The position numbers and the translations under genes were made by a program. The notes under the pieces are model-generated. The model made no database searches and had not been told where the DNA came from. It saw only the letters and a program-made list of their open reading frames with translations. From an uncultured Clostridia bacterium (GTDB lineage Bacteria; Bacillota; Clostridia; Oscillospirales; Ruminococcaceae), in assembly GCA_947589035.1 (NCBI GenBank), contig CANPYZ010000025.1, positions 1 through 41,013 on the forward strand: a DNA stretch of 41,013 bases, given 5' to 3'. Shown here in pieces: positions 33,534 to 41,013 of this stretch; position 1 is the first letter of the stretch; every line of letters begins with the position of its first letter.

Positions 33534-35093
33534 ATGTATCAGGCTCTTTATTCAAAATGGAGACCAAGAACATTTTCTGACGTACTTTCCCAGCCACAAG
33601 TGACAGTAACGCTCCGGAATCAGGTGAAAGCCGGCACTACCGTTCATGCGTATTTATTCACAGGGTCGAGAGGTACCGGAAAAACAACTTGCGCAAGAAT
33701 TTTAGCGAAAGCGGTAAATTGTGAACACCCTACGCCGGAAGGCGACCCCTGTTTAACTTGTTCATTATGTCAAATGGCGGAACAGGGAACGCTTGCCGAC
33801 TTAGTCGAAATTGACGCTGCGTCTAATAACAGCGTTGAAGATATTCGGGACTTGCGTGACGCTTCTGTATATCTTCCCGAAAAAGGAAAATTCCGCATTT
33901 ACATTATTGATGAAGTGCATATGCTTTCCGCAAGCGCATTCAATGCCTTGCTGAAAATTATGGAAGAACCGCCGCCCTACATGAAATTTATTTTGGCAAC
34001 AACTGAAATTCATAAAGTTCCGGCAACAATTATTTCCCGTTGTCAACGGTACGATTTCCGGCGCATTCAACAGGAAGATTTAGTTTCCCGCTTAATGATG
34101 ATTGCCGAAAAAGAAAATATTTCCCTTGAACCGAATGCCGCTAAATTCATGGCAAGGCTTTCCGACGGCGGAATGCGTGATGCAATTTCTTTATTAGACA
34201 GATGTTCCGCTTACGGAGAAACAATTACCGTAAAACTCGCCGCTGAAGCTGCCGGTGCTGCTGACCGGAATTATCTTTTCCAGCTTATGGAAGCCATTCT
34301 TGAAAAAAATATTCCGAATATCTTAAAGTTAATTTCTGATTTATATCAGCAGGCAAAAGATTTACAACGGCTTTGCGAAGAATTAATTCTCTTACAGCGT
34401 GATGTGCTTTTATATAAAGTAACCGGAAATGTTTCTCTTCTGAATAGTTTACCGGAAGAAATTTCTTCTATTGAAAAATTCTCCGGTCAGGAACTTTCCC
34501 AAATTTTAACTTTATTACAAAGTTTACAGGATTGCCGTGAAAAACTCTACAGGGCAACGGACAAGCGAATTACTTTAGAAATGTCTTTAATTCGTCTTTG
34601 TACGAATTTTTCTCAGGAAAAAAATAGTTCTTTATCTTCTTCTGCTGATTTGCAGGAAATTTTACAGCGGCTTTCCCGTTTGGAACAGCAGCCCAATGAA
34701 CCACTTCCGCAGAAACTTCCCCCACTTCCCGCACCACGCCAGAATCCGGAAATGAAAAAATTTTCCCTTTCCGATTGTCAGCCCCTCCCGCAATGGGCGG
34801 AAATTCTTGAACGATGTGAAGAAAAATGTCCGGATGTTGGTGCAACGCTCCTCGGGTCTTCTGCTGTTTTCTATGAAAATTATCTCATGATTACTACGGG
34901 AAATCCCCTCTTCATGGCTTTACTGAAACGAAAAGAAAACGCTAAACCATTCAACAAAGTATTATTCGACATCACCGGAAAACAATTTACTATTCGGGCG
35001 AAATGTTCTCCGGAAGCGTTAAAATCCCGCCCGATTGAAGAAATGATTCAACGTGCTAAAAACAGTGGCGTTTCTACCACTGCAATAGAATAG
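33534..35093 (+). CDS. dnaX: DNA polymerase III subunit gamma/tau
   Basis: Clamp-loader ATPase. I start at ATG 33534 because GGAGGTGG lies just before it and upstream codons belong to the SRP RNA; this gives 519 aa. Walker A is GSRGTGKTT (about 44-52). The zinc module has C63, C73, C76 and C79 (CEHPTPEGDPCLTCSLC), DEVH is at 126-129, and the sensor region is TIISRCQRYDF. After the collar domain, a Pro/Gln linker (about 380-400) precedes a short tau-type C-terminus. It leads dnaX-ybaB-recR. Confidence 0.96.
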   Translation: MYQALYSKWRPRTFSDVLSQPQVTVTLRNQVKAGTTVHAYLFTGSRGTGKTTCARILAKAVNCEHPTPEGDPCLTCSLCQMAEQGTLADLVEIDAASNNSVEDIRDLRDASVYLPEKGKFRIYIIDEVHMLSASAFNALLKIMEEPPPYMKFILATTEIHKVPATIISRCQRYDFRRIQQEDLVSRLMMIAEKENISLEPNAAKFMARLSDGGMRDAISLLDRCSAYGETITVKLAAEAAGAADRNYLFQLMEAILEKNIPNILKLISDLYQQAKDLQRLCEELILLQRDVLLYKVTGNVSLLNSLPEEISSIEKFSGQELSQILTLLQSLQDCREKLYRATDKRITLEMSLIRLCTNFSQEKNSSLSSSADLQEILQRLSRLEQQPNEPLPQKLPPLPAPRQNPEMKKFSLSDCQPLPQWAEILERCEEKCPDVGATLLGSSAVFYENYLMITTGNPLFMALLKRKENAKPFNKVLFDITGKQFTIRAKCSPEALKSRPIEEMIQRAKNSGVSTTAIE

Positions 35094-35124
35094 ATTTTTT
35101 AAATACAAAAGGAGTTTTTATTTT

Positions 35125-35472
35125 ATGAGAGCAAGAGTACCTAAGGGCGCAGGCAATAACGCCCAGAACATGAACACTATGATTCGTCAGGCGCAGAAAA
35201 TGCAAGACCAGATTACTGAACTTCAGGATGATATTGAATCCCGTGAATTTACTGCCCAGGCAGGCGGCGGTGCAATTGAAATCGTCATGACCGGCAAAAA
35301 AACCGTTAAGTCTTTAACCATCAGCAAGGAAGTGGTTGACCCTGAAGACGTGGAAATGCTCCAGGATTTAATCATTAGCGTAGTGAATGAAGCTGTTGCC
35401 CAGATTGAACAGACTACGGAAGACGAAATGAGCAAAATTACCGGCGGCGTTTCTCTCCCCGGCTTGTTCTAA
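35125..35472 (+). CDS. ybaB: Nucleoid-associated protein YbaB/EbfC
   Basis: A 115-aa dimeric DNA-binding protein with the family pattern MIRQAQKMQDQITELQDDI, GGGAIEIVMTGKKTVKSLTI and DLIISVVNEA. The length is typical. AAAGGAG precedes the ATG. It overlaps recR by one base (TAATG), so the pair is translationally coupled. Confidence 0.96.
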   Translation: MRARVPKGAGNNAQNMNTMIRQAQKMQDQITELQDDIESREFTAQAGGGAIEIVMTGKKTVKSLTISKEVVDPEDVEMLQDLIISVVNEAVAQIEQTTEDEMSKITGGVSLPGLF

Positions 35473-36074
35473 TGGCAAACCATGACGCTTTGCCGCTTGT
35501 CGTCCTGACAGAACAATTTGCAAAATTACCGGGCATCGGAATGAAATCTGCTGCCCGGCTTGCTTATCATGTCATGTCCATGCCGGCACAGGAAGTAGAA
35601 GCCTTCGCACAGGCTTTATTAAATGCCCGTCAGACGGTGCATTTCTGTCAGTGCTGTGAAAATTTAACCGACCAGAAATTCTGTCCGATTTGTGAAGATG
35701 ATTCCCGTGACCATTCTTTAATTTGCGTGGTTGAAACGCCGAAAGACATTTCCGCTTTCGAACGTACCGGAGAATATCAAGGCGTGTATCATGTTCTGCA
35801 CGGGTTAATTTCGCCGCTGAAAAATATTCTTCCGGACGATTTGAAAATTCGTTCGTTAATTCAGCGTGTCCGTGAGGGAAATATCCGTGAAGTCATTATG
35901 GCAACGAATCCCACTGTTGAAGGCGATGCCACTGCCGCTTACATTTCCCAGTTGTTAAAGCCTCTCGGCGTGACGGTTTCCCGTTTAGCATTCGGTCTTC
36001 CCGTCGGCGGTGCGCTGGAATACGCTGATGAAGTCACTTTATTTAAAGCACTGGAAAACAGAAATCAAATGTAA
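35472..36074 (+). CDS. recR: Recombination protein RecR
   Basis: A 200-aa DNA-gap repair protein acting with RecF/RecO. It has the helix-hairpin-helix KLPGIGMKSAARLAYH near the N-terminus, a C4 zinc finger (FCQCC..FCPIC, residues about 56-74), a Toprim domain starting LICVVETPKDISAFERTGEY, and the C-terminal ATNPTVEGDATAAYISQLL. Length is normal. Confidence 0.97.
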   Translation: MANHDALPLVVLTEQFAKLPGIGMKSAARLAYHVMSMPAQEVEAFAQALLNARQTVHFCQCCENLTDQKFCPICEDDSRDHSLICVVETPKDISAFERTGEYQGVYHVLHGLISPLKNILPDDLKIRSLIQRVREGNIREVIMATNPTVEGDATAAYISQLLKPLGVTVSRLAFGLPVGGALEYADEVTLFKALENRNQM

Positions 36075-36079
36075 TTTTT

Positions 36080-36134
36080 CCGGAAAGTTTTTTCTTAGAA
36101 TTTTTTAGAATGGGAAAAATCTTTCCGGTTTTTT
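36080..36134 (+). terminator. Terminator of dnaX-ybaB-recR
   Basis: Outer 8-bp stem CCGGAAAG / CTTTCCGG (36080-36087 with 36121-36128), extended by an A/T-rich inner stem, then TTTTTT. Confidence 0.85.
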
Positions 36135-36230
36135 AATTTTTTATGCAAAACTAACAAATTTTCACGAAAAAATTTTACATGAAAATTTTACAAAATTCAC
36201 AGATTTCATATTTTATTCATATTTTTATGC

Positions 36231-36236
36231 TATAAT
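36231..36236 (+). promoter_or_regulatory. Likely -10 box of the dockerin gene
   Basis: TATAAT preceded by TATGC, about 70 bases before the ATG; no convincing -35 box. The leader holds a small CACAGAG / CTCTGTG hairpin. Confidence 0.5.
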
Positions 36237-36306
36237 AGTAACATACTTACACAGAGTCTCTGTGCATGAATTTTGTACGTTATATAATAAGAAAGGATGA
36301 TTTTTT

Positions 36307-38877
36307 ATGATTTCAAAAGTCATGACCAACCGCATGAAGGCTGCTGCTGTTGCTGCTGTAATGTGTCTTTCCGCTACGGCGTTCTGCCTGCCGTCTTACG
36401 TGAATATGACTTCTATCACGGCTTCCGCTGCTGCTGTTTCTATCGGAAAAGAACTTGCCGTTGGTGATAAGTATGAAGGCTTTACCGCTGATGTCGGTAC
36501 AAGCGGCGTGAAAACAATTACTTTTACACTGAAAGCCAATTACACTGGTAATTTCTCCTATGGTTTCGGAATTGGTGTTGCTGATGCGCCCTATTGGTAC
36601 GAATGGGACGGTAAAACTTGGGTAGACACTGAAGGCGGAAAAGTTGAAGTTCCTGGCGTAAGTGTTCCTGTAAAAGAAGGCGAAAATTTCACCATTACTG
36701 TGGATACTTCTAAACTCGGACTTTCCTATAATCCTTCTTCTGATAAATATCCTGGAAAATTCGAATTTAGAAATTATTATTCCGGTGAAGGAAAAACAGA
36801 TAGCGTGACACTCGTTTCCGCTGAGGCAAACGCTTCTTCCACTTCTACACCAGCTCCTACAGAACCCACTGGAAAGCCTGACCCCACTCAACCTACTGAT
36901 AAAACCGACCCCACTCAACCCACTGATAAAACTGACCCTACTCAACCTGCTGATAAGCCCGACAAGCCTTCCGGCGGTACAGCTTCTGGTCAGAAACTCG
37001 CTGTAGATGATACTTATCAGGGATTCACGGCTGACCTCGCTGCAAGCGGAATTAAAAATATTACTATTACCGTTACCCCTGACTTTACAGGAAACTTTAC
37101 TTATGGTTTCGGTATCGGTACAGCAGACGACCCCTATTGGTATGAATGGGACGGTAAAGGCTGGCAAGATACAGAGGGCGGTAAAATAGACGTTCCTGGA
37201 ACAGATGTTCCCGCTACTGCCGGCAAAGATGTTGTCATTGTGATTGATACTTCTAAACTTTCCCTGTCTTATAATCCGTCTACAGATAAATATCCCGGAA
37301 AATTCGAATTTAGAAATTATTATTCCGGTGAAGAAGATGGCTCTGTTACCATTAAATCCATTGTCGCTAATGGTGATGCAACACCTACACCTCCTGGTCC
37401 TGCTGACCCTGGTGAACCTGGAAAAGACCCTTCCGGCGGCGGCGATGGTCACGAACTTTCCAACAAAGACGGCAATTCCAAAAATCCTCTCGCTAACGGA
37501 AAAGGCTGGTCTTTCAAAGATAATGGCAACGGCACTGGCACAATGACCGCTACACAAGCCCGTCAGATTGAATTTGAAAAACCCCTCACTTTAACACAAG
37601 GCTATGATGAAGAATATTACGCTAAAGAAGGGAAATCTCCTGTAGAAGGTACTGACCCGATTAACAGCCATAAATTCGGTTATTCTGATTTCGGTCTTTC
37701 CGGTATCGGCAAGAGTGAAACAGGTTCAACTGTAATTGAATCCATTATGGCAACCATTCAGAGCAAACAAAGCGTGAAGAATTTCATGTACGGCGGCGGT
37801 CTGAACGTTGAAAATAAATCCCCTGCGGATACGGAATCCGCTAAAGCTGAAAAAGGCGTTGCCACGACAGAAGATGCTGGTTACTGGTATAACGACATGG
37901 GCGAAGAAAAAGTAGAGGAATTTAAAGAAGCTGGCGTTGAATTTGGTGTTGAACCCAGTTACGGTTATTTCCTCTCTTCCGAAGATAACCAGCTCGGCGG
38001 TTATTTCAACGTATTCTGGGACGTTCCGGAAGAAGTAAAGCCTTATGAAACTGCCGGAGATATTTCCTTCCAGTACTGGTATGGCGTGGAAGATACAGAA
38101 GAATATACGGAAATCCCTGCTGTTGACCTCGTGGGCGGTGTCCTCACTTACACCGAAGAACAGACTTTCGATTATACCGCAAGCAAAAAGGCTGAACTTA
38201 ATCAGAAAATTTCCGCTGGCGATATGTCTGAAGAAATCAGTTTCGTTGACTCCCTCGGCTTAGAAGCGAATGACGATGTTCACGCTGTAGTATTCACTGT
38301 TTCTGCGGATTCTGATTTAGACAAATTAGTTTACGGAATCGGTGCTTCCGTTGGTGACGATTGGCAAATGTGGGCTCCTGAAGGGGCTGAATGGAATTTC
38401 GTTGCGACGAATACCACTTCCGGCGATGTGGAAATTGCCTGGATTGTTCCTTCCGGTCTTGACCTGAATGAAGAATATGGCAACCTTCAATTCGGTTACT
38501 GGTACGGCGGACAAGGCGAAACAGAATTAGATTCTGTTACACTGAAATCCGTGGAAGTATTCTACAACGAAAAAGAAGAAGCAACTGAACCTCCGACAGA
38601 ACCCCCGACAACTGCACCGACAGATGCACCTACTGAACCCGATTTGAAAGTCACAAAATGGGGTGACACTGACTGCAACGACAGTGTAGATATTCTGGAT
38701 GTTATCTTGCTGAACAGAAACATTTTAGGAAAATCTGAAGTTACTCCACAGGGGAAAGTCAATTCCGATATTGATGTGAATGATAAGCTTGAACCGGCTG
38801 ATGCATTGAACATCATGAAATTGATTGTAAAAATTCTGTCAAACGACGATTGCCCTGTAAAAGCTTCTCAATCTTAA
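36307..38877 (+). CDS. Secreted dockerin protein with four related carbohydrate-binding-like modules
   Basis: 856 aa with a signal peptide (residues 1 to about 43, ending TASAAA). Modules A (about 44-173) and B (about 228-356) are near repeats: YGFGIG, PYWYEWDGK and KFEFRNYYSG occur in both. Modules C (about 395-600) and D (about 640-755) are divergent relatives keeping YGGG/YGIG and FQYWYG/FGYWYG. Pro/Thr linkers separate them, including a PTQPTDKTD repeat at about 192-216. A type I dockerin ends the protein (about 784-845: GDTDCNDSVDILDVILLNRN and a second DVNDKLEPADALNIMKLI). No catalytic motif is seen. It is probably a cellulosomal substrate-binding component; the modules resemble DUF5620-like ruminococcal domains in my recollection. 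AAAGGATG precedes the ATG. Confidence 0.88.
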   Translation: MISKVMTNRMKAAAVAAVMCLSATAFCLPSYVNMTSITASAAAVSIGKELAVGDKYEGFTADVGTSGVKTITFTLKANYTGNFSYGFGIGVADAPYWYEWDGKTWVDTEGGKVEVPGVSVPVKEGENFTITVDTSKLGLSYNPSSDKYPGKFEFRNYYSGEGKTDSVTLVSAEANASSTSTPAPTEPTGKPDPTQPTDKTDPTQPTDKTDPTQPADKPDKPSGGTASGQKLAVDDTYQGFTADLAASGIKNITITVTPDFTGNFTYGFGIGTADDPYWYEWDGKGWQDTEGGKIDVPGTDVPATAGKDVVIVIDTSKLSLSYNPSTDKYPGKFEFRNYYSGEEDGSVTIKSIVANGDATPTPPGPADPGEPGKDPSGGGDGHELSNKDGNSKNPLANGKGWSFKDNGNGTGTMTATQARQIEFEKPLTLTQGYDEEYYAKEGKSPVEGTDPINSHKFGYSDFGLSGIGKSETGSTVIESIMATIQSKQSVKNFMYGGGLNVENKSPADTESAKAEKGVATTEDAGYWYNDMGEEKVEEFKEAGVEFGVEPSYGYFLSSEDNQLGGYFNVFWDVPEEVKPYETAGDISFQYWYGVEDTEEYTEIPAVDLVGGVLTYTEEQTFDYTASKKAELNQKISAGDMSEEISFVDSLGLEANDDVHAVVFTVSADSDLDKLVYGIGASVGDDWQMWAPEGAEWNFVATNTTSGDVEIAWIVPSGLDLNEEYGNLQFGYWYGGQGETELDSVTLKSVEVFYNEKEEATEPPTEPPTTAPTDAPTEPDLKVTKWGDTDCNDSVDILDVILLNRNILGKSEVTPQGKVNSDIDVNDKLEPADALNIMKLIVKILSNDDCPVKASQS
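36868..36965 (+). repeat. Tandem linker repeat in the dockerin gene
   Basis: About three copies of a 27-base unit encoding a PTQPTDKTD-type linker, degenerating at the ends. It joins modules A and B. Confidence 0.85.
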
Positions 38878-38883
38878 AAAATT

Positions 38884-38910
38884 CCCCTGCCTGAATGGCA
38901 GGGGTTTTTT
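38884..38910 (+). terminator. Terminator of the dockerin gene
   Basis: 8-bp stem CCCCTGCC / GGCAGGGG with a short loop, followed by TTTTTT. It lies between convergent genes and can act on both strands. Confidence 0.92.
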
Positions 38911-39625
38911 AATGTCCTTTAGGGATTTTGTCTAATTGATTTTTTTCCGTTTTCAGGTCAGCGTGAAGTAAATCAATGAAAATTCCCGTTAAGGGAAGTA
39001 AAGCGAACCAAACGCCTTTTCCGGAAAATTTCGCACAAGCCATTGCTGAACTAATTCCGCCGGAAACGAATAAAGCTAACATTCCGGCATGAAACCACAT
39101 TCTTCGGAAAGCGGTTTTGTCTTTGTGGCGGAATGCTTTGGCGAAAGCAATTCCCACTTGTCTGACGTGATTCGTGCAGAAAGTCGTTGCTACGGGGATT
39201 CCGTCCGCTTGCCGGAATGTGTTATACTGCATGGAAGCAATGAAATTCACGGCAACCTGAGAAATTGCATAAGGTGCGCTGTCGGGAATTAAGCCTAAAA
39301 TGAACACAGTCAGCATTTCAATGAAAATTAATAACGTATCCCACCGAATGAAATACATTTTCCGGACGGAAGTGGCAACCGATTCAGAAATAACCGTTCC
39401 GAGAAAATATGCCGTAATCGGAATGCATAAATATCCAGCTTTGTGCCAGTCGCCGGAACTAATGGAAATGGCTAACAGAACGAAATTCGCCGTCTGTGCG
39501 TTGCAGAACACGCCCCCTCTTGCGGAATAGGTATACCCGCCGAAAAAACCGCCGATATACATCAGTACAGCGAGTGTCCACCAGCGTTCGCATTCAAGGA
39601 ATTGTTGTTTTTCTTTATTTTCCAT
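38909..39625 (-). CDS. YoaK-family (DUF1275) membrane protein
   Basis: A 238-aa protein with about six membrane segments. It shows the family hallmark GGYTYSARGGVFCNAQTANFV near residues 28-50 and the second conserved stretch NFIASMQYNTFRQADGIPVATTFCTNHVR. The function of the family is unknown; a transporter role has been suggested. It has its own promoter, and GTP/ATP motifs are absent. AAGAAAGG lies before the ATG. Confidence 0.9.
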   Translation of the reverse strand: MENKEKQQFLECERWWTLAVLMYIGGFFGGYTYSARGGVFCNAQTANFVLLAISISSGDWHKAGYLCIPITAYFLGTVISESVATSVRKMYFIRWDTLLIFIEMLTVFILGLIPDSAPYAISQVAVNFIASMQYNTFRQADGIPVATTFCTNHVRQVGIAFAKAFRHKDKTAFRRMWFHAGMLALFVSGGISSAMACAKFSGKGVWFALLPLTGIFIDLLHADLKTEKNQLDKIPKGH

Positions 39626-39685
39626 AAGCAGCCTTTCTTAAAAATTTTTAAAATTTTAAATTTTGAAATTTAGATTTCCTGTTTT

Positions 39686-39714
39686 ATTATAGCACAGAAC
39701 GGAAAATTTTGCAA
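39686..39714 (-). promoter_or_regulatory. Promoter of the YoaK-family gene
   Basis: Minus-strand TTGCAA (39709-39714), 17-bp spacer, TATAAT (39686-39691). Confidence 0.82.
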
Positions 39715-39783
39715 TAGGTTCACAAGGACAAATTCAAGCGCATGTAATAAATAGTGAATTTATTTCAGAAGAGGGGTGAACTG

Positions 39784-40521
39784 ATGTTCGCAGTTGGCGA
39801 GGGAATTTTTCTTCCGTTTTTAGGAACGGCGATTGGTGCGGCTTGTGTGTTCCTTTTGAAAAGTGATTTTCACCGGAATATGCAGCGAATTTTGGCAGGG
39901 CTTGCGGCAGGCATTATGACAGCGGCGAGTTTTTGGAGTTTACTGCTTCCGGCGGTTGAACAGTCGGGAACGCTGTTCGGGACGTGTATTCCGGCAGGAG
40001 GGGGATTTTTTGCGGGGGTGCTGGGGCTATGGCTGTTGGACAGAAGGCTTCCCGTGGAGGCGCAGCATTCGCAGAAGATGTTATTATTCGCCGTGACCAT
40101 GCACAACATACCGGAAGGAATGGCAGTCGGGGCGGCGTATGCCGGAATGCTTTACGGGGGGGAAATTACCGGAGCGGAGGCGTTCATTTTAGCGGTGGGC
40201 ATAGCGGTGCAGAATATTCCGGAAGGGGCGATTATTTCGCTGCCGCTGAAAGCGGAAGGAATGCACCGGAGACGGGCATTTTTCGCAGGGGTGCTGAGTG
40301 GGGCAGTAGAACCGGTAGCGGCAGTAGTAACATTAGGTTCAGCGGGGAAAATGATTCCGTTAATGCCTGTGTTGCTGAGTTTTGCGGCTGGGGCAATGCT
40401 TTACGTTGTCGTGCGGGAACTGGTACCGGAATTTCGGGAGAATGCCCGTTCAGGCGTGGGGGAGATTGCCTTCGGGGGCGGGTTTCTGCTGATGATGCTG
40501 CTTGACGTGGCGTTCGGGTGA
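39784..40521 (+). CDS. ZIP-family divalent metal transporter
   Basis: 245 aa from ATG 39784, with GAGGGGTGA just before it. About eight membrane segments. The two ZIP metal-site helices are clear: MHNIPEGMAVG (TM4) and VQNIPEGAIIS (TM5). It likely imports zinc or iron. Base and codon use differ sharply from all neighbours: GCG, GGG and CTG codons dominate here while the rest of the window favours A/T-ending or TCC/CCG codons. This suggests recent acquisition. The divergent YoaK gene and a convergent dockerin gene flank it. Confidence 0.92.
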   Translation: MFAVGEGIFLPFLGTAIGAACVFLLKSDFHRNMQRILAGLAAGIMTAASFWSLLLPAVEQSGTLFGTCIPAGGGFFAGVLGLWLLDRRLPVEAQHSQKMLLFAVTMHNIPEGMAVGAAYAGMLYGGEITGAEAFILAVGIAVQNIPEGAIISLPLKAEGMHRRRAFFAGVLSGAVEPVAAVVTLGSAGKMIPLMPVLLSFAAGAMLYVVVRELVPEFRENARSGVGEIAFGGGFLLMMLLDVAFG

Positions 40522-40550
40522 AAAAAACTCCTCTGCTGTTGGCAGAGGAG
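40522..40550 (-). terminator. Terminator of the right-edge dockerin gene
   Basis: 9-bp stem CTCCTCTGC / GCAGAGGAG with a 5-base loop (40528-40550), followed on the minus strand by TTTTTTT. The plus face lacks a good U-tract beyond AAAAATTTTA. Confidence 0.88.
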
Positions 40551-40557
40551 AAAAATT

Positions 40558-41013
40558 TTATGATTCGTAAATGATTTTTCTTTTCAGGGAAATCAAATCG
40601 AACACATCAATTTGATTGTCCTGATATATATCCGCAAGTTTCCAATTCGGCAAACTTGTATCCGGAACGGCTAAAAGCCATTTCTGGAGCAGAACAACAT
40701 CAGCTACACTGATACTTTCGTCACAGTTTACATCACCAATTTCATAAGAAATATCGGTTTTTACTGTAATGGAATATGGGAATGAAGTCCAGTCCCTTGA
40801 AGAACGAGGTTTAACCTTAATATAATATTCACCAGCAGGAATATCAATTTCATCTGTACCTGATGTTAATTGATTTCCAGTAAGATACCATGTATTAAGT
40901 TCAGTTAGAGTATCTCCTTGTTGATACGCAGTTACATCCCAAAGATAATTAGGATTTTTAAGATTTTCCTCACGAATGAAATCAATAGTGAAATATCCGT
41001 CTTTTGTTGTTTC
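40558..41013 (-). CDS. Dockerin-containing protein, C-terminal fragment
   Basis: An open frame entering from the right edge and ending at TAA 40558-40560, giving 151 visible residues. The first about 85 form a beta-rich domain (GYFTIDFIREENL, DEIDIPAGEYYIKVKP, PYSITVKTD) resembling PPC-type (pre-peptidase C-terminal) sandwiches of secreted proteins. The last about 60 are a type I dockerin: GDVNCDESISVADVVLLQKW and a second calcium loop DIYQDNQIDVFDLISLKRK. The catalytic part, if any, lies outside the window. Codon use is more A/T-rich than in the adjacent ZIP gene. It will be secreted and assembled on a cellulosome-like scaffold. Confidence 0.88.
   Translation of the reverse strand, partial: ETTKDGYFTIDFIREENLKNPNYLWDVTAYQQGDTLTELNTWYLTGNQLTSGTDEIDIPAGEYYIKVKPRSSRDWTSFPYSITVKTDISYEIGDVNCDESISVADVVLLQKWLLAVPDTSLPNWKLADIYQDNQIDVFDLISLKRKIIYES

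Noticed and set aside
36313-37557. 414-residue open frame antisense to the dockerin gene
   Set aside because: It mirrors the codon pattern of the repeated modules, lacks a ribosome site and recognisable domains, and the plus frame has a signal peptide and dockerin.

Overview
The window looks like a chromosome segment from a spore-lineage, cellulosome-making Ruminococcus-type clostridium (Oscillospiraceae). Four things suggest this. Two proteins end in type I dockerins (36307-38877 and the fragment at 40558-41013). A family GH94 cellobiose phosphorylase is present (14830-17208). The endospore genes yabP and yabQ sit beside divIC and an S1 protein in the Bacillus order. A SleC-type cortex-lytic protein is encoded at 7742-10376. 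Base composition is moderately AT-rich, with sigma-A promoters of the TTGACA-17-TATAAT type. I see no insertion sequence, phage, CRISPR array or integrase.

Left part (1-10400). On the minus strand: hrcA with a perfect CIRCE operator, an orphan MsmK-type sugar-import ATPase, an RsuA-type pseudouridine synthase, nrdR behind a sugar-phosphate isomerase-like gene, and serC-serA. On the plus strand: a DUF4830-like lipid-anchored or secreted protein, and a three-gene operon that appears to be a SleC-like spore cortex hydrolase split into separate polypeptides.

Middle (10400-19700). A small membrane protein, tRNA-Tyr and tRNA-Thr, guaB, a nuclease-helicase fusion with a small unknown partner, cellobiose phosphorylase, a zinc-ribbon membrane protein, then yabP-yabQ-[structured RNA]-divIC-yabR on the minus strand.

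Right-middle (19751-32000, minus strand). A long, translationally coupled polysaccharide operon: Wzm/Wzt ABC exporter, FkbM methyltransferase, coiled-coil protein, two GT4 enzymes, a GT-C type membrane enzyme, a GT2, a flippase-like LPG-synthase membrane protein, and finally an IscR-like Rrf2 regulator. Glycogen synthase glgA lies just upstream as its own unit.

Right (32000-41013). A second copy of the structured RNA, an SCP2-like protein with a basic tail, a candidate small RNA, SRP RNA followed by dnaX-ybaB-recR, a large dockerin protein with four related carbohydrate-binding-like modules, a YoaK-family membrane protein, a notably GC-rich ZIP transporter, and the C-terminus of another dockerin protein.

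The most interesting signal is a pair of homologous, highly structured noncoding RNAs of about 220-270 nt (about 18651-18918 minus; 32176-32396 plus). They share at least five helices, several with compensatory changes. Each has its own promoter. One copy lies between two sporulation/division genes and carries tandem promoters with a 9-bp palindrome over the second. I could not assign them to a named RNA family from memory; the raiA motif is the best guess to test.
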